A DNA stretch of 64,000 bases from Gallalistipes aquisgranensis. GTDB taxonomy: Bacteria; Bacteroidota; Bacteroidia; Bacteroidales; Rikenellaceae. The stretch lies in the NCBI RefSeq assembly GCF_014982715.1, contig NZ_JADCJY010000001.1, positions 1,922,001 to 1,986,000 of the forward strand, read 5' to 3'. The notes beneath the pieces were generated by a model that was not told the DNA's origin, searched no databases, and saw only the letters and a list, made by a program, of their open reading frames with translations. Each line of letters opens with the position of its first letter. Position 1 is the stretch's first letter. Shown here in pieces: positions 7,836-16,478 of this stretch. A program made the position numbers and the translations under genes.

Positions 7836-9800
7836 ATGAAAGGGAACCTGCTGGACATACTCGAACGCTACTGGGGATACACCTCTTTCCGGCCCATGCA
7901 GTCCGAAGTGATCGAATCGGTGCTGGAAGGCACGGACACCCTGGCCCTCATGCCCACGGGCGCGGGCAAGTCGCTTCTCTACCAGGTCCCGGCGATGGCC
8001 TCGCAAGGGGTCTGCATCGTAGTGACTCCGCTGATCGCCCTGATGAAGGACCAGGTGGACCGGCTCCGCCGCATGGGCATTCCGGCCTGTGCCGTCCATT
8101 CGGGGCTCTCGACCCGCCAGATCGACATCCTGCTCGACAACTGCGTCTATGGCGACGTGAAATTCCTCTATGTCGCCCCCGAAAGGATCGCCAGCGAGAC
8201 CTTCCGGATGCGCCTCACCCGGATGAACGTCTGCCTGCTGGCCGTAGACGAGGCGCACTGCATCTCGCAATGGGGCTACGATTTCCGGCCGGCCTACCTG
8301 CGGATCGCCGAGATACGCCGGCTGATCCCCGACACTCCCGTGCTGGCCCTCACCGCCTCGGCCACGGGCGACGTGGTGACGGACATCATGCGCCACCTGA
8401 AATTCCGCGACGGCACCGTACTCCGCTCCAGTTTCGCCCGGCCCAACCTCTCGTACAGCGTGCGGCGCACGGAAGACAAACCCCAGCAGCTACTGCGCAT
8501 CGTCCGGGGCGTACCGGGCACGGGCATCGTCTATGTCCGGCTGAGGGAGAGCACGGAAGAGGTCGCCTCCCTGCTCCGTTCGGAAGGGGTCACGGCAGAA
8601 GCGTATCACGGCGGCCTGCCGCACACCGAACGGGCCGCACGGCAGGAACGCTGGATGAACGGGGAGAGCCGGGTGATGGTCGCCACCAACGCCTTCGGGA
8701 TGGGCATCGACAAGGCCGACGTGCGGTTCGTCGTGCATTACGACTTGTGCGATTCGCCGGAGGCCTACTACCAGGAGGCCGGACGAGCCGGACGCGACGG
8801 ACGGCGTTCCTACGCCGTGCTGCTTTTCAGTCCGGACGAACCGAGCCGGGCCACGCGCCGGTTCAACACCGAATTCCCCTCCGTCGAGACCATCCGTTCC
8901 TGCTACGAAGCCGTCTTCAACTACCTGCAGATCGGCATCGGCGAAGGCAAGGAGAGCGCCTTCGATTTCGACCTGCGGGATTTCGCTGCCCGGAGCCGGC
9001 TGTTTCCGGCCACGGCCCTCAGCGCCATCAAGATATTGGAGCAGAACGGCTATTGGGAACTCAGCGACGAAAACGACCGGCCGCCCCGCATCATGTTCAC
9101 CGTCAGCCGGGACGACCTCTACAAGATACGGATCGACCGGCAGGAGCTGGACCACTTCCTGCGCACGATCCTGCGGCTCTACGACGGCGTCTTCAGCCAC
9201 TTCGTCCGGGTAGACGAACAGCAGATCGCCGACTGTTCGGGTTATACGGTGCCCCGTGTCCGGGAACTGTTCGAGAACCTGTGGAAACTGAGGGTCATCC
9301 GCTACATTCCGGGCAAACGCTCGGCCCTCCTCTACCTGAGCGAGGAGCGGCTTCCCACGGGCGACGTGATCATCTCACCCGAAAGCTACCGCATCCGCAA
9401 ACGGCTCAGCGGCGAACGCATGGTCAGCCTGTTCCGCTATGCGGAGAACGAATCGGAATGTCGCAGCGTCCTGCTCCGGCGCTATTTCGGTGAGGAAAAC
9501 CCCGAACCCTGCGGCATCTGCGACATCTGCCTGCGGCATAAAAAAGCGAAACCGGCTCCGTCGCAAAACGGACCCGCCGGAGAGGGAAGCGGCAGCGCTT
9601 CCGGCCTGCGGGCCGAACCGGGAGGCCCTCCGCCCACGGAGGGCGCCCTGCTGGAGACGCTCGCCGCCGGTCCTCTCCCGGTGAAAGAAGTGTTCGCCCG
9701 TTTCACGGCTCCGCCCGAAGAGGTCGCCTCCGTCGTGGACAGACTTCTGGCCGAAGGCAAAATTTCGCTCGACGCAGGGGGCAGAATCGGAATAAAATGA
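7836..9800 (+). CDS. recQ: ATP-dependent DNA helicase RecQ
   Basis: A 654-residue SF2 helicase: Walker A TGAGKS at residues 41-46, DEAH at 138-141 with the RecQ-specific aromatic loop HCISQWGYDFRP, and motif VI in YYQEAGRAGRDG. The zinc-binding part carries the Cys set CRSVLLRR...CGICDIC near residues 545-570. Instead of an HRDC domain the protein ends, after a low-complexity linker, in a second small winged helix. RecQ unwinds 3'-5' in recombination and fork repair. The start fits both the family and a promoter 6 nt upstream. Length is in the normal range (about 600-730). Confidence 0.93.
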   Translation: MKGNLLDILERYWGYTSFRPMQSEVIESVLEGTDTLALMPTGAGKSLLYQVPAMASQGVCIVVTPLIALMKDQVDRLRRMGIPACAVHSGLSTRQIDILLDNCVYGDVKFLYVAPERIASETFRMRLTRMNVCLLAVDEAHCISQWGYDFRPAYLRIAEIRRLIPDTPVLALTASATGDVVTDIMRHLKFRDGTVLRSSFARPNLSYSVRRTEDKPQQLLRIVRGVPGTGIVYVRLRESTEEVASLLRSEGVTAEAYHGGLPHTERAARQERWMNGESRVMVATNAFGMGIDKADVRFVVHYDLCDSPEAYYQEAGRAGRDGRRSYAVLLFSPDEPSRATRRFNTEFPSVETIRSCYEAVFNYLQIGIGEGKESAFDFDLRDFAARSRLFPATALSAIKILEQNGYWELSDENDRPPRIMFTVSRDDLYKIRIDRQELDHFLRTILRLYDGVFSHFVRVDEQQIADCSGYTVPRVRELFENLWKLRVIRYIPGKRSALLYLSEERLPTGDVIISPESYRIRKRLSGERMVSLFRYAENESECRSVLLRRYFGEENPEPCGICDICLRHKKAKPAPSQNGPAGEGSGSASGLRAEPGGPPPTEGALLETLAAGPLPVKEVFARFTAPPEEVASVVDRLLAEGKISLDAGGRIGIK

Positions 9801-9801
9801 G

Positions 9802-9809
9802 TACCTTTG
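9802..9809 (+). promoter_or_regulatory. -7 box 7 nt before the exonuclease start
   Basis: TACCTTTG with ATG at 9817, again implying a leaderless or very short 5' end. It begins right after the recQ stop codon. Confidence 0.5.
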
Positions 9810-9816
9810 CACGAAG

Positions 9817-10401
9817 ATGAATACCCCGTTTCAGGCGAACATATCCAACGAAGAACTGGCAGCCCTTCCGCTGGCACAATTCCCGGGCCGGATCACGGTC
9901 GTGGACCGGGAGGAGATGCTGGCCGAAGCCTGCGCGGAGCTGATGGGCCGGCGGGCGATCGGGTTCGACACGGAGACCCGCCCTTCGTTCACCAGCGGCA
10001 TTTCGAACAAGGTGGCCCTGCTGCAACTCTCCACGCCCGACCACTGTTTCCTGTTCCGTCTCTGCAAACTGCGTCTGGACAAGGCCCTCATCCGGGTGCT
10101 GGAGAGCCCCGACGTACTCAAGATCGGAGCCGCCGTGCGCGACGACATCAAAGGCATGCAGAAACTGAGACATTACAGGCCGGCCGGATTCATCGACCTG
10201 CAAAGCATCGTGGAAAACTACGGCATCGCCGAAAAGAGCGTCCGCAAGATGGCCGCCGTCACCCTCGGCATCCGCATATCGAAGGCCCAGCGGCTCAGCA
10301 ACTGGGAAGCCTCCACCCTCACCCCCGCCCAGCAACTCTATGCCGCCACGGACGCATGGGTGTCGTTGGAAATCTATCGCAAATTACTTTCTTTCAAATG
10401 A
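9817..10401 (+). CDS. DEDD-family 3'-5' exonuclease (RNase D-like domain)
   Basis: A 194-residue single-domain protein. The exonuclease motifs are visible: FDTET (Exo I), the VLKIGAAVRDDIKGM region (Exo II) and YAATDAWVSLEIY (Exo III, DEDDy type with Tyr four residues before Asp). There is no HRDC domain, unlike RNase D, so it resembles the stand-alone exonucleases related to the WRN exonuclease. Substrate (RNA or DNA) cannot be told from sequence. It lies between recQ and the methyltransferase and overlaps the latter by ATGA; proximity to RecQ recalls the WRN helicase-exonuclease fusion of animals. Confidence 0.85.
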   Translation: MNTPFQANISNEELAALPLAQFPGRITVVDREEMLAEACAELMGRRAIGFDTETRPSFTSGISNKVALLQLSTPDHCFLFRLCKLRLDKALIRVLESPDVLKIGAAVRDDIKGMQKLRHYRPAGFIDLQSIVENYGIAEKSVRKMAAVTLGIRISKAQRLSNWEASTLTPAQQLYAATDAWVSLEIYRKLLSFK

Positions 10402-11585
10402 TCCCGAAAATCATCCTGCGACGCGGCAAGGAGGAATCCCTGCGGCGGTACCATCCCTGGGTCTTCTCCGGAGCCATCGAGCGAAGCGAAGGCGATCCCC
10501 GGGAAGGTGATCTCGTCGACGTATACGGCCGGAACGGCGAATTTCTCGGCCGGGGCCACTGCCAGATCGGCTCGATCGCCGTGCGCATCCTCTCCTTCCG
10601 GCAGGAAGAGATCGACCAGTCGTGGTGGAACGGCCGCATAGCGGGCGCCTATGCCCTGCGCAAGGCTCTCGGCCTGGCGGAAAGCGCCGACACCACCTGC
10701 TACCGGCTCGTCCACGGCGAAGGGGACGGACTGCCGGGCCTCGTAGTAGACATTTACGGACGCACGGCGGTCATACAGTGCCACAGCGTCGGGATGTACG
10801 TGGTCCGGGAACAGATCGCCGAAGCCCTCCGCACGCTGTACGGAGAGCGGCTTGGAGCCATCTACGACAAAAGCAGCCAGACCCTTCCCTTCAATGCGGG
10901 GCTCGATGCCTCCGACGAATACCTTTACGGAACCGACCCGGGCGAAGAACCCGTACTGGAACACGGCAACCGCTTCCTGGTCAGCTGGGAGAGCGGGCAG
11001 AAAACGGGATTCTTCATCGACCAGCGGGAAAACCGTGCATTGGTGGGCCGCTACGCCGCCGGGCGCACCGTACTCAACACATTCTGCTATACGGGGGGCT
11101 TCTCCGTCTACGCCCTGCGGGGCGGAGCCCTGAGCGTCGATTCGGTGGACAGTTCGGAGCGGGCCGTCGCACTGGCCGCCCGCAACGCGGAACTCAATTT
11201 CGGGACCGGAGCATCCCACCGGGCCATCGCCCGCGACACGTTCGATTTCCTGCGGGAGACCCCGAAGGACGCCTACGACCTCATCATCCTCGACCCGCCC
11301 GCTTTCGCCAAGCACCACAAAGTGCTGGGCAACGCGACCCAGGGGTACAAACGCCTCAACGCTGCGGCACTGAACAAAATCCGGCCCGGGGGCATTCTCT
11401 TCACGTTCAGCTGTTCGCAGGCCGTAAGCCGGGAGCTGTTCCGAACCACGGTCTTCTCCGCCGCCGCCATTTCGGGCCGCAGCGTGCGCATCCTGCACCA
11501 GCTCACCCAGCCGGCCGACCACCCGATCAACATCTACCACCCCGAGGGGGAATACCTCAAGGGACTGGTGCTCTACGTGGAATAG
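10398..11585 (+). CDS. rlmI: class I SAM-dependent rRNA (cytosine-C5) methyltransferase, RlmI-like
   Basis: A 395-residue protein. The N-terminal PUA domain (HPWVFSGAIE, residues ~18-90) is joined to a Rossmann methyltransferase with VLNTFCYTGGFSVYA (SAM site) and DPPAFAKH, and a later FTFSCSQAVS with the catalytic Cys, as in RlmI, which makes m5C1962 in E. coli 23S rRNA. It overlaps the exonuclease gene by ATGA, so it is translationally coupled. The exact target base is inferred from the family only. Confidence 0.82.
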   Translation: MIPKIILRRGKEESLRRYHPWVFSGAIERSEGDPREGDLVDVYGRNGEFLGRGHCQIGSIAVRILSFRQEEIDQSWWNGRIAGAYALRKALGLAESADTTCYRLVHGEGDGLPGLVVDIYGRTAVIQCHSVGMYVVREQIAEALRTLYGERLGAIYDKSSQTLPFNAGLDASDEYLYGTDPGEEPVLEHGNRFLVSWESGQKTGFFIDQRENRALVGRYAAGRTVLNTFCYTGGFSVYALRGGALSVDSVDSSERAVALAARNAELNFGTGASHRAIARDTFDFLRETPKDAYDLIILDPPAFAKHHKVLGNATQGYKRLNAAALNKIRPGGILFTFSCSQAVSRELFRTTVFSAAAISGRSVRILHQLTQPADHPINIYHPEGEYLKGLVLYVE

Positions 11586-11595
11586 ACCCGCCCCG

Positions 11596-12351
11596 TCACT
11601 CCATGCGGCGGACCAGCACCTGCGTTTCAGGCTGGTCCGAAAGCAGTTCCGCAATCCGGCCGACAGGGGTGACATCGGGGACCTCTCCGTAATGGCAGGG
11701 ATACAGAACGGCCGGCCGCAGCCACCGGGCGGCCTCAACCGCCTGTGCCACCGTCATCGTATAGGGCTGATTGACCGGAAGGAAGGCAATGTCCACATCC
11801 TTCAACGCCTTCATTTCCGGCGTAGGTTCGGTATCCCCGGCGACATAGACGTGCGTACCGCCCAACGTCAGCACATAACCGTTGTCCCGTCCGCGGGGAT
11901 GGAAACGATCCCTCCCCGCCGTGGTATTGTACGCCGCCACCGCCCGGGCGGAGAGCCACGGAGCCGCATCGAACACACCCCCTTCGCTGAGCGCTACCAC
12001 CCGCACCGGATGCCCTCCGGAATCGGTCACGTCACCCAAAAGCCGTTCCACCTCCCGGTTGCAGACGATCGCCGTATCCGCTTTCAACAAGGCCCGGACG
12101 GCTGCCGGATCGAAATGGTCCGAATGTTCGTGCGTAACGAAGACGACGTCCGCCGCAGGAAAGGCCCCGTAATCCGCATAAGCCGAAACCGGATCGACAT
12201 AGACCGCATATTGTGCCTCTCCCGTCCGGTAACCGACGGCCAGCGAAGCATGGGCGAAAAAAACGAACGTAAGCGTACCGCCTTCCGGCGTCTTGTAGGA
12301 ATCCGTTTCATAGCCGAGCGTACCGGCTACCTCTTTCAATACAGACGACAT
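11596..12351 (-). CDS. MBL-fold metal-dependent hydrolase (UlaG-like)
   Basis: A 251-residue protein. It has the metallo-beta-lactamase motif THEHSDHFDP, a following NREVERL segment, a GDTEPTPEM motif giving the bridging Asp, and a C-terminal PCHYGEVP His. This branch is usually called an L-ascorbate-6-phosphate lactonase-like or general MBL hydrolase, but no ascorbate genes are near and the substrate is unknown. I use the Met at 12351 (MSSVLKEVAG); a further upstream Met adds a basic stretch that overlaps the terminator. It is convergent with the methyltransferase gene, stops 10 nt apart. Confidence 0.8.
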   Translation of the reverse strand: MSSVLKEVAGTLGYETDSYKTPEGGTLTFVFFAHASLAVGYRTGEAQYAVYVDPVSAYADYGAFPAADVVFVTHEHSDHFDPAAVRALLKADTAIVCNREVERLLGDVTDSGGHPVRVVALSEGGVFDAAPWLSARAVAAYNTTAGRDRFHPRGRDNGYVLTLGGTHVYVAGDTEPTPEMKALKDVDIAFLPVNQPYTMTVAQAVEAARWLRPAVLYPCHYGEVPDVTPVGRIAELLSDQPETQVLVRRME

Positions 12352-12392
12352 AGATTTCCGTTTTTTACGAATATACTTCATTAAACGGTACA

Positions 12393-12418
12393 AAAAAAGG
12401 GCCCGAAGGCCCTTTTTT
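12393..12418. terminator. bidirectional-looking terminator
   Basis: Perfect 11-bp palindrome arms (AAAAAAGGGCC and complement) around CGAA. On the minus strand it terminates the lipoprotein gene whose stop is at 12434. Confidence 0.85.
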
Positions 12419-12433
12419 CATTATGTACCGGAA

Positions 12434-12928
12434 TTATTTGCTCTTAAGCGAAACGATGACCACCAGATCGGGAGTCTCTGCAGAGGCATCGGACATACGC
12501 ACCTCTATATTGAGCAACAGATCCATCACAGCCGATTTAACAGTACCGCTCAACGAACCGGAAATATGTCCCAATGCAGCCAAAGCGTCCGAAGTAATCA
12601 CTCCGTTATACGCCATCGTAACATTTCCCTCGCTACCGGAAACCGTAATTCCGTTGAGGCTGATAGGCACTTCGTTCTCCCCGTCCATCGAAAAACCTTT
12701 CAACTCGAGGTTCACCGTATTATCCCCGGCAGCTTTAACAATCACGGAAGCGTCAATCGCTTCGGAAGAGGGATCAGGAGCGGAACCAAGTCCTACCCGT
12801 ATATCAACCGGATAGGTTCCTTCTACTGTCTGAGCCAGAGTTTTCGACTCGTCATCATCGTTGCAGGCAGTAAACAGAAGACATGCGGGCAGAGCCAGCG
12901 CACAGCACATGAATAAAAATTTTTTCAT
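12434..12928 (-). CDS. calycin-like lipoprotein
   Basis: A 164-residue protein with a lipoprotein signal (LLFTAC, Cys about 22) followed by NDDDES. The mature part is built of alternating strands (ADLEL-type: GTYPVDIRVGL, DNTVNLELKGF, NEVPISLNGITV), as in the lipocalin/calycin-like DUF4925-type Bacteroidota lipoproteins, which may bind small ligands; the assignment is tentative. Start at the Met before KKFLFMCC. A terminator follows directly and a palindrome precedes it. Confidence 0.62.
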   Translation of the reverse strand: MKKFLFMCCALALPACLLFTACNDDDESKTLAQTVEGTYPVDIRVGLGSAPDPSSEAIDASVIVKAAGDNTVNLELKGFSMDGENEVPISLNGITVSGSEGNVTMAYNGVITSDALAALGHISGSLSGTVKSAVMDLLLNIEVRMSDASAETPDLVVIVSLKSK

Positions 12929-12951
12929 CGTCAACACATTTAATCAGATTA

Positions 12952-12973
12952 AAAATAGAACAATTTCTATTTT
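12952..12973. promoter_or_regulatory. AT-rich palindrome upstream of the lipoprotein
   Basis: AAAATAGAA/TTCTATTTT arms with a 4-nt gap, 24 nt before the start codon. It could be an operator or a leader hairpin. No regulator can be assigned. The rest of 12974-13145 holds no gene that I can support. Confidence 0.35.
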
Positions 12974-13145
12974 ACAAATATATGCATAAAGCGGACAATA
13001 GAATCAAAGTCCTTTCTTTTCGACCACAAAAACACATAATGAACCAAAAACCCGCGGAAACTCCGCCCCCCTCCGCGAACCGGAAAACAAACCGGATTCC
13101 GCCGCCTCCCGGCCGTCACTTCCGGAGCCGCACCCCGCTCCGGAC

Positions 13146-13176
13146 AAAGAAAAAGCCCCGGCGGAAACCGGGGCTT
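13146..13176 (-). terminator. terminator of rplU-rpmA
   Basis: Minus strand: 9-bp stem (arms 13153-13161 and 13168-13176) with loop TTTCCG, followed by TTTTCTTTG, 22 nt after the rpmA stop. Confidence 0.8.
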
Positions 13177-13197
13177 CGACTGAGTATGCAGAGGTTA

Positions 13198-13458
13198 CTA
13201 CTCCGAAACGGGTGTAACGCTGACGTACGATTTCCCGGAGGCCTTCTTGCAGAAGTCCACCTTGCCGTCCACCAGGGCGAAGAGGGTGTGGTCCTTGCCC
13301 ATACCCACGTTCTCGCCGGGATTGTGCACCGTGCCCCGCTGACGTACGATGATATTGCCCGCTTTGGCGAACTGGCCGCCAAAGAGTTTCACGCCCAGCC
13401 GCTTGCTTTCCGACTCACGGCCGTTCTTCGAGCTACCTACTCCTTTCTTGTGTGCCAT
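13198..13458 (-). CDS. rpmA: 50S ribosomal protein L27
   Basis: An 86-residue protein starting [20 protein letters not shown] with [20 protein letters not shown], the L27 signature. Its flexible N-terminus reaches the peptidyl-transferase centre. There is no N-terminal cleavage extension of the Firmicutes type. It is transcribed with rplU, 19 nt apart. Confidence 0.97.
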   Translation of the reverse strand: MAHKKGVGSSKNGRESESKRLGVKLFGGQFAKAGNIIVRQRGTVHNPGENVGMGKDHTLFALVDGKVDFCKKASGKSYVSVTPVSE

Positions 13459-13477
13459 TTCTTTTCAGTGTTAAGCG

Positions 13478-13792
13478 TTAAGCGATTACAATGTCGTCGA
13501 TAAGGATCTGGGTGAGCAACTGACGGTGTCCGTTTTTCACCTTGTACCCTTTTCTGCGGCGTTTCTTGAAGACGATCACCTTGTCGTCCTTCAGATGCCG
13601 GAGAATGGTGGCATTGACCGTGGCCCCTTTCACTACAGGTGTGCCCACATTGACCTGACCGTCGTCTTCCGTAAGCAGGATTTTGTCGAAACTCAGCGAG
13701 GAACCTTCCTCCCCCGCAAGACGGTGAACATAGAGTTTCCGACCTTTTTCAACCTTGAACTGTTGACCTGCAATTTCTGCAATAGCGTACAT
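13478..13792 (-). CDS. rplU: 50S ribosomal protein L21
   Basis: A 104-residue protein starting MYAIAEIAGQQFKVEKG with the C-terminal motif VFKKRRRKGYKVKNGHRQ of L21. The family start is clear; an upstream in-frame Met at 13861 would extend past the promoter and is rejected. First gene of rplU-rpmA; the usual obg partner is absent here. Confidence 0.97.
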   Translation of the reverse strand: MYAIAEIAGQQFKVEKGRKLYVHRLAGEEGSSLSFDKILLTEDDGQVNVGTPVVKGATVNATILRHLKDDKVIVFKKRRRKGYKVKNGHRQLLTQILIDDIVIA

Positions 13793-13821
13793 TAATTCTG
13801 TTTTTTGTACAATTCGGACTG

Positions 13822-13852
13822 CAAAGATAGGGCTTTCCTCCGAGAAAACAAA
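13822..13852 (-). promoter_or_regulatory. rplU-rpmA promoter
   Basis: Minus strand: TATCTTTG (13822-13829) and TTTG (13849-13852), spacer 19 nt: an ideal match to the Bacteroidota consensus. The leader is about 29 nt. Confidence 0.75.
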
Positions 13853-13966
13853 AAGTTCCACGCTTTTTTACCCGGGCGAGGCCCTAAAATCATCCGCCCA
13901 CCTCCCCGCCGCGCAGGAAAAACCGGAATTATCCGTTATCTTTGCCTACCCAAAAGAACGAAACGC

Positions 13967-15964
13967 ATGAAAAAATCCCTGTTACCGCTCCTGCTCCTGT
14001 GGCTGCCCGCACTGCTCGGCGCCCGGGGAATCGACCACGCCGACCTGTTCGTCGCCACGGCCGGAGACCACGGCCAGAACGACCCTTCGGCCACCGTACC
14101 TTACGGCATGGTGCGCGTAGGCCCCGACACCGATCCCCGGAGCCATTCCGGCTACAACTACGAAAAGAACACCCTGCTCGGTTTCTCGGTCAACCGGTAT
14201 GCGGGCGTGGGGTGCAACGGCACGGGCGGCAACCTGCGCATCCGGCCCCTCACGGCCGGGGAAACCGCGGTCCTGATCGACAAGACGACGGAACACGCCG
14301 TGCCGGGTTATTACGAAGCGACCCTCACCAACGGAATCCGGGTCACGCTCACCGCCACCCGCAACATGGCCATCGAACGGTTCCACTTCGGCCCGAACCG
14401 CGAGATCGAACTCGAAGTCGATCCCCGCTCCTCGCTGGCGAAACTGACGGGAGCCGGATGGGAAGTCCTCTCCTCCACGGCCCTCTCCGGCTGGTACCAG
14501 GCACGGAACGTCTGCGACCGGGGCCTGTACAAACAATATTTCCATCTGAAGGCCGGCCAGCCGTTCGAGCTCGTGCGCGGCGAGAAACCGCTGCTGCGTT
14601 TCTCGAAGGAGGAGACACCCTACGTGGAGATACGGATCGCGCTCTCCCCGCTGAGCGAAGCGGCGGCCCTGCTGGAATCGGCCGTGCAGGAGGACGTCTC
14701 CTTCGAACAGGCGCAGCGGACGGCCTACGACACGTGGGCCGCCAAACTCGGCAAGATCGAAGTCGAGGGGGACGAATCCGACTTGAAGATGTTTTACAGT
14801 TCGCTCTACCGGGTGTTCCTCTCCCCTTCCGACGTCACCTCGTCCCGGGGTCTCTACCTCGACAGCGGCGGCCGCGTACGGCAGGCCGAGGGATTCACCT
14901 ATTACAGCGGATGGTCGCTCTGGGACACCTACCGCACCAAATTCCCGCTGCTTTCCCTGCTGGAAGGCGAACTGTACGGCCAGTTCTGCCGTTCGCTCGC
15001 CGAACTCTACCGCAGCGGCAAAGACGCCTGGGCCACACCGCACGAGAGCACCCCGACCTGCCGGACGGAGCATGCGGGCATCATCCTGCTCGACGCCCTG
15101 CGCAAGGGAATCGGAGGCTTCGACCTGAACACCTGCTACGAACAGATGAAAAAAGAGGCGGAAACGCTGTCCATGGCTTCGCCCGACAACTTTCTCGAAT
15201 CGGCCTACGACCTCTGGGCGCTGGCCGGCATCGCCGGGGAACTGGGACACGAGGAGGACCGCAGGAAATACGCAAGGATGTCGGAAGAGACCTGGGAGGA
15301 AATCTGGAAGGAGAAATTCATGCGCATAGACGACAGCACGTTCGACATCATGCACGGCGACGGTCTTTACGAAGGCACCCTGTGGCAATACCGCTGGGCC
15401 GTTCCCTTCGCCACGGAGACACTCGCCGAAATCGCCGGAGGCAGGAAGACCCTGGCGAAAGAGCTGGAATACTTCTTCTCGCACGACCTGTACAACCACG
15501 GCAACCAGCCCGACATCCACGCGGCCTACCTGTTCAACCGCTTCGGACGGCCCGACCTGACCCAAAAATGGGTGACCCGTATCCTGGCGGGAGAAATGAC
15601 GCAGCGGTACGGCACCCACAAACAGTTCAAAACGCCCTACCGGGGCAAAATATACAGGCCCGAACCGCGGGGATTCATTCCCGAGATGGACGACGACGAC
15701 GCCACCATGTCCTCGTGGTATGTCTTCTCCTCGATGGGTCTCTTCCCGCTTGTGGTCGGGGAACCCTACTATGAAATCACGGCTCCCCTTTTCCGGAAAA
15801 TCACCCTGCGGCTCGACAACGGCCGGACGTTCGTCATCGAAAACCGGCGGACGCCCGGCTCCGCCAAACCGATCGAACGGCTGACCCTGAACGGGAACCG
15901 GATCGAAGAGTGGAGGATCGGACACGCCGACATCCTGCGCGGCGGCGTGCTCGTGATCGAGTGA
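13967..15964 (+). CDS. secreted GH92 alpha-1,2-mannosidase-like glycosidase
   Basis: A 665-residue protein with a signal peptide ending LLGARG. It has the GH92 signatures NPSATVPYGMV-like start (DPSATVPYGMVRVGPD), WDTYRTKFPLL, HGDGLYEG, GNQPDIHAAYLFN and the C-terminal acidic catalytic loop MDDDDATMSSWYVFSSMG. GH92 enzymes are calcium-dependent, inverting exo-mannosidases used by Bacteroidota to trim host N-glycans and yeast mannan. It is somewhat shorter than most members (about 720-760). A TATCTTTG box at 13937-13944 is 22 nt upstream. A terminator follows, so it is monocistronic, not inside a SusC/D locus. Confidence 0.9.
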   Translation: MKKSLLPLLLLWLPALLGARGIDHADLFVATAGDHGQNDPSATVPYGMVRVGPDTDPRSHSGYNYEKNTLLGFSVNRYAGVGCNGTGGNLRIRPLTAGETAVLIDKTTEHAVPGYYEATLTNGIRVTLTATRNMAIERFHFGPNREIELEVDPRSSLAKLTGAGWEVLSSTALSGWYQARNVCDRGLYKQYFHLKAGQPFELVRGEKPLLRFSKEETPYVEIRIALSPLSEAAALLESAVQEDVSFEQAQRTAYDTWAAKLGKIEVEGDESDLKMFYSSLYRVFLSPSDVTSSRGLYLDSGGRVRQAEGFTYYSGWSLWDTYRTKFPLLSLLEGELYGQFCRSLAELYRSGKDAWATPHESTPTCRTEHAGIILLDALRKGIGGFDLNTCYEQMKKEAETLSMASPDNFLESAYDLWALAGIAGELGHEEDRRKYARMSEETWEEIWKEKFMRIDDSTFDIMHGDGLYEGTLWQYRWAVPFATETLAEIAGGRKTLAKELEYFFSHDLYNHGNQPDIHAAYLFNRFGRPDLTQKWVTRILAGEMTQRYGTHKQFKTPYRGKIYRPEPRGFIPEMDDDDATMSSWYVFSSMGLFPLVVGEPYYEITAPLFRKITLRLDNGRTFVIENRRTPGSAKPIERLTLNGNRIEEWRIGHADILRGGVLVIE

Positions 15965-15990
15965 CGACGAACCGCGAAACGACGCACGAC

Positions 15991-16024
15991 CGGAGGGAAA
16001 ACAATCGGTTTTCCCTCCGTTTTT
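15991..16024 (+). terminator. terminator of the GH92 gene
   Basis: Twelve-bp perfect stem (arms 15991-16002 and 16008-16019) followed by TTTTT. Confidence 0.88.
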
Positions 16025-16100
16025 CACATCCGGACACGATTCGGGTGCGGTTTTTGATTCCTTTTTCCCTGTTACCGCGTTCATTAAAAAGAGGATGCCT

Positions 16101-16478
16101 ATGGATACCGTTTTGCTGGCCGGCCCCGACCCCGCCCTGCTGGCCCTGCTCCGTTCGGCCCTGCGGCCGCAACGGATCGAGGCGCATCTGTGCGGCACGG
16201 AAGAGGATTTCGCCGCCCGTTGCGAGAAAGGCCGCTACCGACTGATCGTCACCCAGTTCGTCCACCCGTTCCTCAACGGCACCGACCTGGGCGTCCGTAT
16301 CAAATCCGCGGAAAGGGCCCCGGTCCGCCCCGCGATCTGGGTGCTCACCCCTGTCCAGCAGGAACAGCTGTTGCTGGGACTGTACGAGAACGGAGTGGAC
16401 CGCTGCCTCTCCCTGCCCGTCAGCCTGTCGCGCCTGTGCCGGCAGATCGAAGCGCAACTCACCGGAGCGGCCCTATGA
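16101..16478 (+). CDS. degenerate response-regulator receiver protein
   Basis: A 125-residue CheY-like fold: MDTVLLAGPDP (strand 1, where the acidic pair is reduced), YRLIVTQFVHPFLNGTDL (strand 3) and the GVDRCLSLPVS loop. At strand 3 the phospho-acceptor Asp is replaced (TQF instead of xDx), and the conserved Lys of strand 5 is absent, so phosphorylation is unlikely. GAGG at 16091-16094 lies 6 nt before this ATG, which is why I prefer it to the ATG at 16095. First gene of a three-gene operon; it overlaps the next by ATGA. Confidence 0.6.
   Translation: MDTVLLAGPDPALLALLRSALRPQRIEAHLCGTEEDFAARCEKGRYRLIVTQFVHPFLNGTDLGVRIKSAERAPVRPAIWVLTPVQQEQLLLGLYENGVDRCLSLPVSLSRLCRQIEAQLTGAAL

Noticed and set aside
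12982-13503. Reading frame running into rpmA on the opposite strand
   Set aside because: Covers the rpmA terminator and gene; Pro/Arg-rich with no family signs.
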